From the NCBI RefSeq assembly GCF_900215335.1, contig NZ_OCMT01000002.1, positions 1,302,001 to 1,366,000 on the forward strand: a DNA stretch of 64,000 bases, given 5' to 3'. Shown piece after piece: positions 52,413 to 60,719 of this stretch (within the stretch, counting starts at the first letter, position 1; every line of letters begins with the position of its first letter). This DNA comes from Pedobacter xixiisoli (GTDB lineage: Bacteria; Bacteroidota; Bacteroidia; Sphingobacteriales; Sphingobacteriaceae). The translations under genes were made by a program, and so were the position numbers. Under the pieces are notes generated by a model, which saw only the letters and a list, made by a program, of their open reading frames with translations, was not told the DNA's origin and did not search any database.

Positions 52413-54695
52413 ATGGCTTTTGATATAGAAATGATTAAAAAGGTATATGCAACTTTTGGCGAACGCGTAGATGCAGCTCGCGAATTGGTTGGTAGACCTT
52501 TAACACTTTCAGAAAAGATATTATACGCACACCTTTGGGACGGAAAATCTAACAAAGCTTTTACTCGTGGTGCAGACTATGTGGATTTCGCTCCAGATAG
52601 AGTAGCTATGCAAGATGCAACGGCACAGATGGCCTTACTGCAATTTATGCAAGCTGGAAGGCCAAAAGTAGCCGTACCTTCTTCTGTACATTGTGACCAC
52701 TTAATCACTGCTAAACTAGGTGCAGAAATTGACTTACCTCATGCTAAAACCGAAAGTGCAGAAGTTTTCGACTTCCTTTCTTCGGTTTCTAATAAATACG
52801 GCATTGGTTTTTGGAAACCAGGTGCTGGCATCATTCACCAAGTAATTTTAGAAAACTATGCTTTTCCAGGCGGGATGATGATTGGTACTGATAGCCACAC
52901 GGTAAATGCGGGTGGTTTAGGCATGCTGGCCATTGGTGTTGGCGGTGCCGATGCTTGCGATGTAATGGCTGGCTTACCTTGGGAGCTAAAATTCCCGAAA
53001 CTAATTGGTGTGAAACTAACTGGAAAATTAAACGGCTGGACTTCCGCTAAAGACGTAATTTTAAAAGTTGCTGGTATTTTAACCGTAAAAGGCGGTACTG
53101 GCGCTATTGTAGAATATTTTGGCGATGGCGCCATTAACCTAAGTTGTACTGGTAAAGGCACTATCTGTAACATGGGTGCAGAAATTGGTGCTACTACTTC
53201 TACTTTCGGTTACGATGAAAGCATGGAACGTTATTTACGTGCAACCGACCGTGCCGATGTTGCTGATGCTGCCAATGCGGTAAAAGAACACTTAACTGGA
53301 GATGCTGAAGTTTACGCAGCACCTGAGAAATATTTTGACCAATTAATCGAAATCAATCTTGATGAATTAGAACCTTACTTGAATGGTCCATTTACACCAG
53401 ATTTGGCTACACCTATTTCACAAATGAAAGATGTTGCCGCTGCTAATGGATGGCCAACTAAAGTAGAATGGGGTTTAATTGGTTCTTGCACCAACTCGTC
53501 ATACGAAGATTTATCTCGTGCTGCTTCGGTAGCGAAGCAAGCTATTGCAAAAGGTTTGGGTAAAAAAGCTGAATTTGGTATCAACCCAGGCTCTGAGCAA
53601 GTGCGCTATACCGCACACCGTGATGGTTTGTTAGATACTTTCACTGATTTAGATGCCACAATCTTCACCAACGCCTGTGGTCCATGTATTGGTATGTGGG
53701 ACAGAACAGGTGCGGAGAAAGCGGAGAAAAATACCATCGTACACTCATTTAACAGAAACTTTGCTAAACGTGCCGATGGTAATCCAAACACCTTCGCCTT
53801 CGTAACTTCTCCAGAAATTGTAGCGGCTTTGGCTATCGCTGGCGATTTAAGCTTTAATCCATTAACTGATACATTAACCAATGATAAAGGCGAGCAGGTG
53901 AAATTAGACGAGCCTACTGGTTGGGAATTGCCAGAAAAAGGTTATGCTGTAGAAGATGCAGGATACCAAGCTCCAGCAGAAGATGGTTCTAATGTTGAAG
54001 TTGCAGTTTCCCCTACTTCTCACCGTCTGCAGTTGCTAGACCCTTTTGCAGCTTGGGAAGGTACAGATTTGAAAGGCTTAAAACTGTTAATCAAAGCTAA
54101 AGGTAAGTGTACTACCGACCATATTTCTATGGCTGGTCCATGGTTGAAATTCCGTGGTCACCTAGATAACATTTCTAACAATATGTTAATTGGTGCCGTA
54201 AACTACTTTAACGATAACACCGACGACATTAAAAACCAATTGACAGGCGAGTATGGTCCTGTACCAGCTACGCAACGTGCTTACAAAGCAGAGGGAATTG
54301 GTTCTATCGTTGTTGGCGATGAAAACTATGGCGAAGGTTCATCTCGTGAACACGCTGCTATGGAACCTCGTCACTTAGGTGTACGTGCTGTATTGGTAAA
54401 ATCTTTTGCTCGTATCCACGAAACCAACTTGAAAAAACAAGGAATGTTAGGCTTAACTTTTGCCGACAAGGAAGATTACAACAAAATTCAAGAGGATGAC
54501 ACTATTGACATTGTAGGTTTAACAGAATTTGCGCCGAACAAACCATTAACGTTGGTATTACACCATGCAGATGGCTCTACAGAGCAATTTGATGTAAACC
54601 ATAGCTATAACGAACAACAGATTGAGTGGTTCAAAGCTGGCGGCGCATTAAATATCATTAGAAAAGAAGCTGCCGCGAAAGCTGCGCAGGCATAA
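52413..54695 (+). CDS. Aconitate hydratase, mitochondrial-type
   Basis: A 760-residue aconitase of the AcnA/mitochondrial group, converting citrate to isocitrate. The [4Fe-4S] ligands are in [14 protein letters not shown] and [12 protein letters not shown]. The active-site stretches [23 protein letters not shown] and [22 protein letters not shown] are intact. The ATG at 52413 gives the usual length; an upstream TTG at 52362 would add 17 unconserved residues. It ends before a hairpin terminator. Its role beside acnB may be condition-specific (oxidative stress or growth phase), as in other bacteria with both types. Confidence 0.95.
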   Translation: MAFDIEMIKKVYATFGERVDAARELVGRPLTLSEKILYAHLWDGKSNKAFTRGADYVDFAPDRVAMQDATAQMALLQFMQAGRPKVAVPSSVHCDHLITAKLGAEIDLPHAKTESAEVFDFLSSVSNKYGIGFWKPGAGIIHQVILENYAFPGGMMIGTDSHTVNAGGLGMLAIGVGGADACDVMAGLPWELKFPKLIGVKLTGKLNGWTSAKDVILKVAGILTVKGGTGAIVEYFGDGAINLSCTGKGTICNMGAEIGATTSTFGYDESMERYLRATDRADVADAANAVKEHLTGDAEVYAAPEKYFDQLIEINLDELEPYLNGPFTPDLATPISQMKDVAAANGWPTKVEWGLIGSCTNSSYEDLSRAASVAKQAIAKGLGKKAEFGINPGSEQVRYTAHRDGLLDTFTDLDATIFTNACGPCIGMWDRTGAEKAEKNTIVHSFNRNFAKRADGNPNTFAFVTSPEIVAALAIAGDLSFNPLTDTLTNDKGEQVKLDEPTGWELPEKGYAVEDAGYQAPAEDGSNVEVAVSPTSHRLQLLDPFAAWEGTDLKGLKLLIKAKGKCTTDHISMAGPWLKFRGHLDNISNNMLIGAVNYFNDNTDDIKNQLTGEYGPVPATQRAYKAEGIGSIVVGDENYGEGSSREHAAMEPRHLGVRAVLVKSFARIHETNLKKQGMLGLTFADKEDYNKIQEDDTIDIVGLTEFAPNKPLTLVLHHADGSTEQFDVNHSYNEQQIEWFKAGGALNIIRKEAAAKAAQA

Positions 54696-54716
54696 TCTTT
54701 CGAAAGACCCTAAGAC

Positions 54717-54754
54717 AAAAATCCCAACTGGTTTAAAAGCTAATTGGGATTTTT
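54717..54754. terminator. Terminator of the mitochondrial-type aconitase gene
   Basis: AAAAATCCCAA / TTGGGATTTTT stem. The loop TGGTTTAAAAGCTA and right arm are also found, diverged, at 55479-55510, as part of a longer duplication. Confidence 0.88.
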
Positions 54755-54832
54755 ATTTTGATATAACTGATATCTGAAGACTAATTCCTGATCACCATAT
54801 TACAACCCTTCCACAGCTTCATTCTCGCTCAG
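54726..54832 (-). repeat. Duplicated segment copy 1, with a DUF2007 3' remnant
   Basis: About 107 bp similar to 55479-55577. On the minus strand its right part encodes LSENEAVEGL and a stop, close to the LTEDEALEGL ending of the intact DUF2007-type gene at 55545. It is therefore the 3' stump of a second copy of that gene, cut where the REP hairpin begins. Confidence 0.7.
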
Positions 54833-54850
54833 GTTGGCGTCCCCGCCAAC
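54833..54850 (-). repeat. REP-like hairpin, left of the transposase gene
   Basis: GTTGGCG-TCCC-CGCCAAC, a perfect 7-bp stem 13 bp from the transposase stop codon. Read on the minus strand it matches the right hairpin at 55450-55467 in 17 of 18 bases. Confidence 0.85.
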
Positions 54851-54863
54851 GTGCAAAAAAATG

Positions 54864-55376
54864 CTATTCTTTATAATGAGTTAAAAAGTCAAACGGACTT
54901 TCTCCATTTTCATAAAATGATGCTGAAGACCAATAGTAACCTTCTGACGAACCAGCTAAATGCCAATGAGGTTGCAACGGGTTTTTATGAATATAATCTA
55001 GCTTTTGCTTTAAGAACTCTTCTCCCCAACATTCTTTAACCATACAATCTCGCTGCCAAAATTGAAACATCCTATCTAACAGATTAACCCGATAACTTTT
55101 TAATTTCTCAGTATCTCCATTTATTCTCTTTTTAAATTCATGAGCAGTAAAGCTTAATAAGGCACCTTGAACCTTAGCTCTTTCAAAACCGTCTTCAATC
55201 TTCCATAATAAATGAATGTGATTTGGCATAATCACAAAGCCATAAATTGTACAACGTTTTTGTCTTACAAGCCAACCCATCGTGTCAATTATTATTTGCT
55301 TAAATTCATCACTTAATAAATGTTCCCAATTTAAAATCGTAGCTGTAAGAAATTCTGGATGATATGATTTTAGCAT
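54864..55376 (-). CDS. REP-associated tyrosine (Y1) transposase, RAYT
   Basis: A 170-residue Y1 HUH transposase related to IS200/IS605 TnpA. The HUH motif is in VIMPNHIHLLW (His53, His55). The probable catalytic Tyr128 lies in KLDYIHKNPLQPHW, followed by GYYWSSASFYENG, typical of the RAYT clade in Bacteroidota. The frame is intact. The gene sits inside a pair of inverted REP-like hairpins, as domesticated RAYTs do. Such enzymes cleave single-stranded REP DNA and are thought to spread REP/REPIN sequences rather than themselves. Confidence 0.92.
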   Translation of the reverse strand: MLKSYHPEFLTATILNWEHLLSDEFKQIIIDTMGWLVRQKRCTIYGFVIMPNHIHLLWKIEDGFERAKVQGALLSFTAHEFKKRINGDTEKLKSYRVNLLDRMFQFWQRDCMVKECWGEEFLKQKLDYIHKNPLQPHWHLAGSSEGYYWSSASFYENGESPFDFLTHYKE

Positions 55377-55449
55377 AAAAATCTAAAATAGGTAGACTTA
55401 AAACTAACAAAATTTGATAAGACTATTTGTAGTAGAATTTATAAGGCTC

Positions 55450-55467
55450 GTTGGCGAGGACGCCAAC
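55450..55467 (+). repeat. REP-like hairpin, right of the transposase gene
   Basis: GTTGGCG-AGGA-CGCCAAC, inverted relative to the hairpin at 54833 and differing by one loop base, 73 bp upstream of the transposase start. Confidence 0.85.
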
Positions 55468-55478
55468 AAGGGAAAGAA

Positions 55479-55577
55479 AACTGGTTTAAAAGCTAGTTGG
55501 GATTTATTATTTGTAATGATACCTACTAATTCCTTAATACTTTTTTACAATCCTTCCAAAGCTTCATCTTCAGTTAG
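55479..55577 (-). repeat. Duplicated segment copy 2, overlapping the intact DUF2007 gene end
   Basis: Counterpart of 54726-54832. It carries the ACTGGTTTAAAAGCTAGTTG loop region and the 3' end of the intact DUF2007-type gene. The left stem of the terminator is missing, replaced by AAGAAA next to the REP hairpin. Confidence 0.7.
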
Positions 55578-55781
55578 AAACTGGTCGATAGCATGAACAT
55601 CTTTTTCAAAAACATGTAATTGTATCCCACTTATAGAAATATCAAATACCGGATAAACTAAGGCTGCATTTTCTCCAGTAAGGAAACAGTTAAAACCTGC
55701 ATCAAGCAAACGACTTTTTACGATGTTTGCTTCCATTGGATTTTCGAATGTTTTATAAACTACAATTTTGTCTTCTGTCAT
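55545..55781 (-). CDS. DUF2007-type small signal-transducing protein
   Basis: A 78-residue soluble protein. VVYKTFENPMEANIVKSRLLDAGFNCFLTGENAAL is the characteristic first half of the DUF2007 (putative PII-like or prokaryotic signal transducing protein) domain, and IQLHVFEKDVHAIDQFL the second strand-helix pair. It lies 18 bp downstream of the GH1 glucosidase gene and is likely cotranscribed with it. A stump of a second copy survives beside the transposase. Confidence 0.82.
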   Translation of the reverse strand: MTEDKIVVYKTFENPMEANIVKSRLLDAGFNCFLTGENAALVYPVFDISISGIQLHVFEKDVHAIDQFLTEDEALEGL

Positions 55782-55799
55782 ATCCCTAAATATAAGGAT

Positions 55800-57134
55800 T
55801 TACTTCGATAAAAAATCTTGCCACCAATACCCAGATTGTTTAATGGTGCGCTGTTGGGTTTTAAAGTCGTTGTACACGAGTCCGAAACGAGCTTGGTAAC
55901 CTTCCGCCCATTCAAAGTTATCCATTAAAGTCCAGGCTAAATAACCAGTGATGTTGATGCCTTCATTTTTAGCCTTTAGCATGGCAGCTAAATAAGCTTC
56001 GAAATATTCAATTCTTGCTTGATCGTTAATTTTACCATCAACCAAATGGTCTTGAAAATAAGCGCCATTTTCAGTAACCATGATATTTTTCACCTGAGGA
56101 TAAGCGGCGAACTGTTTGATGATACGATAAAAGCTATCGGCATTAACTTCCCAACCCATGGCAGTATGAGGTGCCCTCCTATTTTTTGCCTTCACTTCCC
56201 AAGCTTGTACTACTGGAATAAAAGCGTTGTATTTAATCACCAATGGGAAATAATTCTGTACGCCAATAAAATCAAAGTCAAACCTCATTCGCTCTTGGTG
56301 GCGCCACGTGGAGTGACTAATGGCGAATTTCTCCAACACATCCCAATCTGCGGTAGGAAAACCCATACCTAAAGTAGGCTCCAAAAAGAAACGGTTCATC
56401 AACGCATCTACTCTTTTCGCTGCTATTATATCTTGTGATGATTGTGTGTAAGGTATAATTTCAGAACATGAAAAGGCAGTTCCAATCACTGCATTTTTCA
56501 CTTCAGCTCTCAATATTTTGCCACCATCTGCTTGTGCAATTGCGGTATGCAAGGCGGCATCAAAGAAATTGCTTACGCCATTTTGTCCTGGCGCATGAAC
56601 GCCCAACATATAACCCAACGAAGTAAAGCCGAATGGTTCATTAATTACAATCCAGTGTTTTACTTTATCGCCATATTCTTTGGCACAAAAAGTCGCAAAC
56701 TCGTTAAAATGGCTATTAATTCCAAAGGCAGTCCAGCCGCCTTCTTTAGATAAGGCCTCTGGTAAATCCCAATGGTATAACGTGATCATCGGTGTGACGC
56801 CCTGCTTTAAACACTCGTCTATCACATTGTGGTAAAAAGCTACGCCTTCTTTATTTAGCGTACCGTGACCTATCGGAAAAATGCGTGACCACGCAATAGA
56901 AAAGCGAAAAACATTAAACCCGAGGGTTTTTACCAAAGCAATATCTTCTGGATAACGATGGTAAAAATCACAGGCTTCGCTTGGATTGTGCCCTTTCTTG
57001 ATTTTACCAGTACGCTTCGAAAAAGTATCCCAAATACTAGGACCTTTGCCGTAGCTATTCGCAGCACCTTCTATTTGAGCAGCGGCAGTAGCCACGCCCC
57101 ATAAAAAGTCTTTCCCAAAATCGCTGCTGTACAT
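55800..57134 (-). CDS. GH1 family beta-glucosidase
   Basis: A 444-residue cytoplasmic glycoside hydrolase family 1 enzyme. The N-terminal signature is FLWGVATAAAQIEGA. The acid/base Glu is in VINEPFGF and the nucleophile Glu in IMVTENGAYF. FNVFRFSIAWSRIFP and LMDNFEWAEGYQARFGLVYND are also diagnostic. Length is standard. It likely hydrolyses cellobiose or aryl beta-glucosides; precise specificity is not visible. No signal peptide, so substrates must be imported. A CCACAGAT inverted repeat lies upstream. Confidence 0.95.
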   Translation of the reverse strand: MYSSDFGKDFLWGVATAAAQIEGAANSYGKGPSIWDTFSKRTGKIKKGHNPSEACDFYHRYPEDIALVKTLGFNVFRFSIAWSRIFPIGHGTLNKEGVAFYHNVIDECLKQGVTPMITLYHWDLPEALSKEGGWTAFGINSHFNEFATFCAKEYGDKVKHWIVINEPFGFTSLGYMLGVHAPGQNGVSNFFDAALHTAIAQADGGKILRAEVKNAVIGTAFSCSEIIPYTQSSQDIIAAKRVDALMNRFFLEPTLGMGFPTADWDVLEKFAISHSTWRHQERMRFDFDFIGVQNYFPLVIKYNAFIPVVQAWEVKAKNRRAPHTAMGWEVNADSFYRIIKQFAAYPQVKNIMVTENGAYFQDHLVDGKINDQARIEYFEAYLAAMLKAKNEGINITGYLAWTLMDNFEWAEGYQARFGLVYNDFKTQQRTIKQSGYWWQDFLSK

Positions 57135-57200
57135 TGCATCAAATAAAATGAATAATTAGGATGATGAGATTAAATTAAAGTTAAATTATTGGTTTAAGAT

Positions 57201-57279
57201 TAGCCACAGATGCCACAGATAACTTTAATTAGAAATATAATTTAATAATTAATCATTTTAATATCTGTGAATCTGTGGC
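57201..57279. repeat. CCACAGAT inverted repeat
   Basis: TAGCCACAGATGCCACAGAT (57201-57220) pairs with ATCTGTGAATCTGTGGC (57263-57279) with one indel. A similar element flanks rlmH at 59787-59853. Confidence 0.7.
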
Positions 57280-57308
57280 AAAAAATTTTTGGATGGCTAA
57301 AAACAAAT

Positions 57309-59117
57309 CTAACCCAAACCTATCTCTCTTAACAAAATAGCCGCATTAAATTTCGTACAAGGTCCTTGTTTAATTAAATAATCAAATTCCATTTCGTTAC
57401 CTACCAGCTGAATATCAAAATGGAAATTACGTACCGCAACTGGATGTACCTGTTCCAATTCTGAAAGTTGTAAATCATGTGTAGCAAATAACGTTGGTGT
57501 TCCTATTTTAATCAGTTTTTCTATAAATGCTTTAGAACCGTCAAACTTATCTTTGCTGTTAGTTCCTCGTAGCATTTCATCAATCAGCACAAAAGCATTA
57601 GCATGTAACTCTACTTCACTTAAAATCATTTTCAAACGGTTTAGTTCAGCTTTAAAAGTAGAGGTGCTTTCTATCAAATTATCTTTGATACGCATGTAAG
57701 TCAACAGACGGAAAATAGATAAGTTCATCCGCTTTGCGCAAACCGGTGCACCCGCATAAGCCAATACCATGTTAATGCCAACTGTACGCAGAAACGTACT
57801 TTTACCTGCCATGTTAGAGCCAGTGATAATGTCCACCGTTGGCGTTTCTTTTACGTAATAGGTATTATTCACCCGCTTCTGGGTGGCAATTAAAGGATGT
57901 CCCAGCTCATCTGCTTGTAAAGCGAAATCTTTGTTAATTGTAGGAAAAACCCAATCGGGATGATTGTAATTTAAGGTCGCAAAAGAAATCACTTCTTCGA
58001 AATAACCGATACGATCTAAACCCTGAGCCACTTTATCACTTACATTTCTACTCCAATCTCCAAGTTTGATACAGCATTTCAAATCCCATAGCAAAAAGAA
58101 ATTAAGTACAGCATACAAAAGGAAATTCAAGCGAGCATCAAATTCCACAATGATTTTAGCCAAAGTTTTAATATGAACACTCACCTTTTCTTCCGACTGG
58201 AAAAGACCTTTAATGTATTTACTTTTCCAAACACGTTGTTCTGTCCATTCAATGGCATCCGCATAACTACTTAACAAACCAGAACTACCACTAAATCCAT
58301 AATAAACCGCAGTAATTTGCTTAGAATAGAAGAAAGTTAGCATTGCATTCGTAAAAGCTAACACACCGAAAATATTCCATAATGTGCCGCCAAAAATTAA
58401 TCCTATTAAAAATAACAGCAACATTAAATAAGGCACCAACTTCACGTAAACTCGCAGCAATTTATTTGATGTGAAGGTTATTTGCTTCGACAATTGGCTG
58501 CCCAATTTTTGTTTAATTTCTTCTATTCTGGTTACTTCATGCCCTTTTAAATTAGCTCTAAAAGCGAAGGTAGTATCTATATGTTCCGTTAATTCTTTGA
58601 TTGCTTGCTGGCGTTCGATGATGGTATTTTGGTTACTCGCCGTAGCCAAATGCTTAGCCAGCTCTTCTACACCAATTTTTGATGCTCCCCTGTTTATTAA
58701 CGCATAAAGCGATGACCTTCCAAAAATATCCAAATCAGAAAGATAAGGATGGTTTTCATCTTCAAAAGCGGTTCCGTCATCGTATCCATTAGGTTTACCT
58801 TGCAGTAGAGTAATCTCATTTTCAAAAACCCAAAGTAAATTCTGATGAAACTTGTATTGCTTTTCAAGTTTATTTTGTCGCCTAACTACCGCAGCGAAAG
58901 TAAATATGGGCAGTACAAGTAACACCGACCAAATTGCGTTTGCAGTAGTCCCTTCAGAACTAACCAATCCTACAAAAAAGCCAATTTCCACCAATAACAA
59001 AGCCACCCGCACAAAAGAAAGTTGATCTACTTTTTTCTTCAATATAGCAATCTCTGTTTGTTGCTCTTTTGCAGATTGCTCGTATCGTTTTAATCTATCT
59101 AGCTCGGTATTTAACAT
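57309..59117 (-). CDS. Membrane-anchored MutS-like ATPase
   Basis: A 602-residue protein with the MutS ATPase domain (about 395-600: Walker A TGSNMAGKSTFL, Walker B AFVLIDEMLRGTNSKDKF, then LFATHDLQLSELEQ) but without the mismatch-binding domain of MutS. A coiled-coil segment (about 1-30) and two pairs of hydrophobic segments (about 34-52 and 60-78; 210-230 and 233-252) make it a predicted membrane protein. Bacteroidota often carry such MutS-related proteins; the function is unknown. A core (lever-like) region lies about 110-390. Not a housekeeping mutS. Confidence 0.85.
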   Translation of the reverse strand: MLNTELDRLKRYEQSAKEQQTEIAILKKKVDQLSFVRVALLLVEIGFFVGLVSSEGTTANAIWSVLLVLPIFTFAAVVRRQNKLEKQYKFHQNLLWVFENEITLLQGKPNGYDDGTAFEDENHPYLSDLDIFGRSSLYALINRGASKIGVEELAKHLATASNQNTIIERQQAIKELTEHIDTTFAFRANLKGHEVTRIEEIKQKLGSQLSKQITFTSNKLLRVYVKLVPYLMLLLFLIGLIFGGTLWNIFGVLAFTNAMLTFFYSKQITAVYYGFSGSSGLLSSYADAIEWTEQRVWKSKYIKGLFQSEEKVSVHIKTLAKIIVEFDARLNFLLYAVLNFFLLWDLKCCIKLGDWSRNVSDKVAQGLDRIGYFEEVISFATLNYNHPDWVFPTINKDFALQADELGHPLIATQKRVNNTYYVKETPTVDIITGSNMAGKSTFLRTVGINMVLAYAGAPVCAKRMNLSIFRLLTYMRIKDNLIESTSTFKAELNRLKMILSEVELHANAFVLIDEMLRGTNSKDKFDGSKAFIEKLIKIGTPTLFATHDLQLSELEQVHPVAVRNFHFDIQLVGNEMEFDYLIKQGPCTKFNAAILLREIGLG

Positions 59118-59161
59118 TATATTTGTGGAATTTATTACGTTTTGTATGCTCCAAGGGCGGT

Positions 59162-59249
59162 CGTCATTTCGACCTTAGGACGAAATCTTTTTCAGGACTA
59201 TCCATATAAAATATTTCTCCATTACGCTGTGCTCCAGTCGAAATGACGG
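59162..59249. repeat. GTCATTTCGACC inverted repeat
   Basis: Begins GTCATTTCGACC at 59163 and ends with GTCGAAATGAC at 59238-59248, with CGAAATC / ATTTCTCC words inside. Same family as at 12033. Here it lies between divergent genes. Confidence 0.7.
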
Positions 59250-59308
59250 GAAAGGTGCCTATAAGATTTACATTTACAACGGTAAAGATAAAAAATGAAA
59301 GCATATAC

Positions 59309-59782
59309 ATGAAGATTACCTTAATTGCTATCGGTAAAACTGAAGACAAATATTTGATTGAAGGAATTGAGAAGTATCTCAACCGCTTGAAACATTACAT
59401 TAACTTCAACATGGTTATCATTCCTGACGTGAAAAATACCAAAAACCTTACCGAAGCACAGCAAAAAACCAAAGAGGCAGAGTTGATTTTAAAACAATTG
59501 AACAATAGCGACGTAGTGGTGTTATTAGATGAGAAAGGCAAGAAATATACTTCTGTGCAGTATGCTCAGTATATCAATAAACAAATGGTGGGAAGTGTGC
59601 AAAACTTGGTGTTTATTATAGGCGGACCTTATGGATTTGACGAAAGTATTTACAAAAGAACAAATAGCAGCATTTCATTATCAGATATGACGTTCTCTCA
59701 CCAAATGGTACGTCTGTTTTTTGTAGAGCAACTTTACAGAGCTTTTACTATCTTGAAAAACGAACCTTATCACCATGAGTAA
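59309..59782 (+). CDS. rlmH: 23S rRNA (pseudouridine-1915-N3)-methyltransferase
   Basis: A SPOUT-class methyltransferase acting on helix 69 of 23S rRNA in assembled ribosomes. Start at the ATG at 59309 gives 157 residues, the family length. Visible are MKITLIAIGKTEDKYL at the start, LLDEKGKKYTSVQYA, the SAM knot VFIIGGPYGFDESIYKR and SLSDMTFSHQMVRLFFVEQLYRAFTILKNEPYHHE, the invariant C-terminus. A longer open frame to 59243 runs through the upstream repeat and is rejected. Confidence 0.97.
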   Translation: MKITLIAIGKTEDKYLIEGIEKYLNRLKHYINFNMVIIPDVKNTKNLTEAQQKTKEAELILKQLNNSDVVVLLDEKGKKYTSVQYAQYINKQMVGSVQNLVFIIGGPYGFDESIYKRTNSSISLSDMTFSHQMVRLFFVEQLYRAFTILKNEPYHHE

Positions 59783-59786
59783 AAGA

Positions 59787-59853
59787 TAGCCACAGACGCA
59801 CAGATTTAAAAATAATCGAATAATTTATAAACTTATTCGTGCATCTGCGGCTA
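59787..59853. repeat. TAGCCACAGA inverted repeat after rlmH
   Basis: TAGCCACAGACGCAC (59787-59801) and GTGCATCTGCGGCTA (59839-59853) pair at 13 of 15 positions. Same family as 57201-57279. Possibly the rlmH terminator. Confidence 0.65.
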
Positions 59854-59906
59854 AACATTATGGAAAATAACTATCACAATCATCAAATAATAAAAAGGAG
59901 GGAATT

Positions 59907-60047
59907 ATGAAACTACCTAACGATTATAAAAGAAATTACAGATTTAGAACAGACACTTCTAAAGAGAAAAAATACCTTAACATTATCCTTATTATCATGG
60001 TTGTGCTAGTGGTATTATGGTATGCGTATAAATACTTTTTCACATAA
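59907..60047 (+). CDS. 46-residue single-span membrane protein
   Basis: A short gene encoding 46 residues: a basic, Tyr/Arg-rich cytoplasmic part (MKLPNDYKRNYRFRTDTSKE) followed by one hydrophobic helix (about 24-39, LNIILIIMVVLVVLWY) and a short YKYFFT tail. It has a strong Shine-Dalgarno (AAGGAGGG, 5-6 nt before the ATG), rare in this phylum, and a perfect terminator 2 bp after the stop. Function unknown. Confidence 0.72.
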   Translation: MKLPNDYKRNYRFRTDTSKEKKYLNIILIIMVVLVVLWYAYKYFFT

Positions 60048-60049
60048 AA

Positions 60050-60078
60050 AAACACCAACCTTCAGCAGGTTGGTGTTT
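60050..60078. terminator. Bidirectional terminator after the 46-residue gene
   Basis: A perfect 11-bp stem (AAACACCAACC / GGTTGGTGTTT) with a 7-nt loop, shared with the converging DUF5606-type gene. Confidence 0.92.
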
Positions 60079-60104
60079 GTATCATATTGAATCTCTTTTA
60101 AAGA

Positions 60105-60641
60105 CTAAGCTCCTCTTTTAGTTGGCATCGTTGCTTTTTTAGCAGGCGCAGCCGTTTTAGCCGTTGGTGCTTTAGCCGCTTTTGCTTTAGGTGCAGCTTT
60201 AGGCTTAGCTTCAACTTTATCTTCTACTTTTGCCGCATCTTCTTCAGCAACCAGAGCTGCTTCAGTAAACAAAGGCATATCTTTCAAGAAGTTGTACCAA
60301 GCTAAAATTTTCTTCATATCAGAAGCATAAACTTTCTCTTGGTCGTGGTTTGGAGCAACTTCTTCAAAGAATTTTCTTAAAGTATTACCATCAGCTTTAA
60401 CATCAGGAATTGCAGTTTTTGTAGCTGCAATATTTGCTAAAACGTCAGTTAACTTCAATTCTTCATCTTCTCCGTAGATAGTGATATCCTCTAAAGAAGC
60501 CAATTTAGTATTAGAAAGATTAGCAACGATTTTTAATTTTTGCTCATCAAGACCTTCTAAAACATAGCCAGCTTTATTTTGTCCAATTAATTTGAACAAA
60601 CCTGGTCTGCCCGAAACAGATACAATTCCTCTTAAATTCAT
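60105..60641 (-). CDS. DUF5606-type protein with Ala/Lys/Pro-rich tail
   Basis: A 178-residue protein from the ATG at 60641. The N-terminal domain (MNLRGIVSVSGRPGLFKLIGQNKAGYVLEGLDEQKLKIV) matches what I recall of DUF5606, followed by a helical domain to about 135. The last about 45 residues are low-complexity Ala/Lys/Pro/Thr (KAAPKAKAAKAP, KTAAPAKKATMP), histone-H1-like in composition and possibly nucleic-acid binding (inference). It lies downstream of the cyclophilin gene, separated by a repeat of TCTCAAATCTA words. Confidence 0.78.
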   Translation of the reverse strand: MNLRGIVSVSGRPGLFKLIGQNKAGYVLEGLDEQKLKIVANLSNTKLASLEDITIYGEDEELKLTDVLANIAATKTAIPDVKADGNTLRKFFEEVAPNHDQEKVYASDMKKILAWYNFLKDMPLFTEAALVAEEDAAKVEDKVEAKPKAAPKAKAAKAPTAKTAAPAKKATMPTKRGA

Positions 60642-60647
60642 ATATTT

Positions 60648-60712
60648 TTGAGATTTGAGAAATGAGATAAGAGAAGTGAGAGATAGTCTCAAATCTAATA
60701 GCTCAAATCTAA
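60648..60712. repeat. TCTCAAATCTA word repeat, inverted arrangement
   Basis: TTGAGATTTGAGA at 60648 opposes TCTCAAATCTA at 60687 and CTCAAATCTAA at 60702, between the cyclophilin and DUF5606-type genes. Confidence 0.65.
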
Positions 60713-60719
60713 TGTCTAA

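Noticed and set aside
54851..55039. 62-residue plus-strand open frame within the transposase region
   Set aside because: Antisense to the intact RAYT gene, with no support of its own.
59118..59125. TATATTTG on the plus strand upstream of rlmH
   Set aside because: It is 184 nt away, with a large inverted repeat in between, and sits in the 5' region of the opposite gene; a chance match is as likely.
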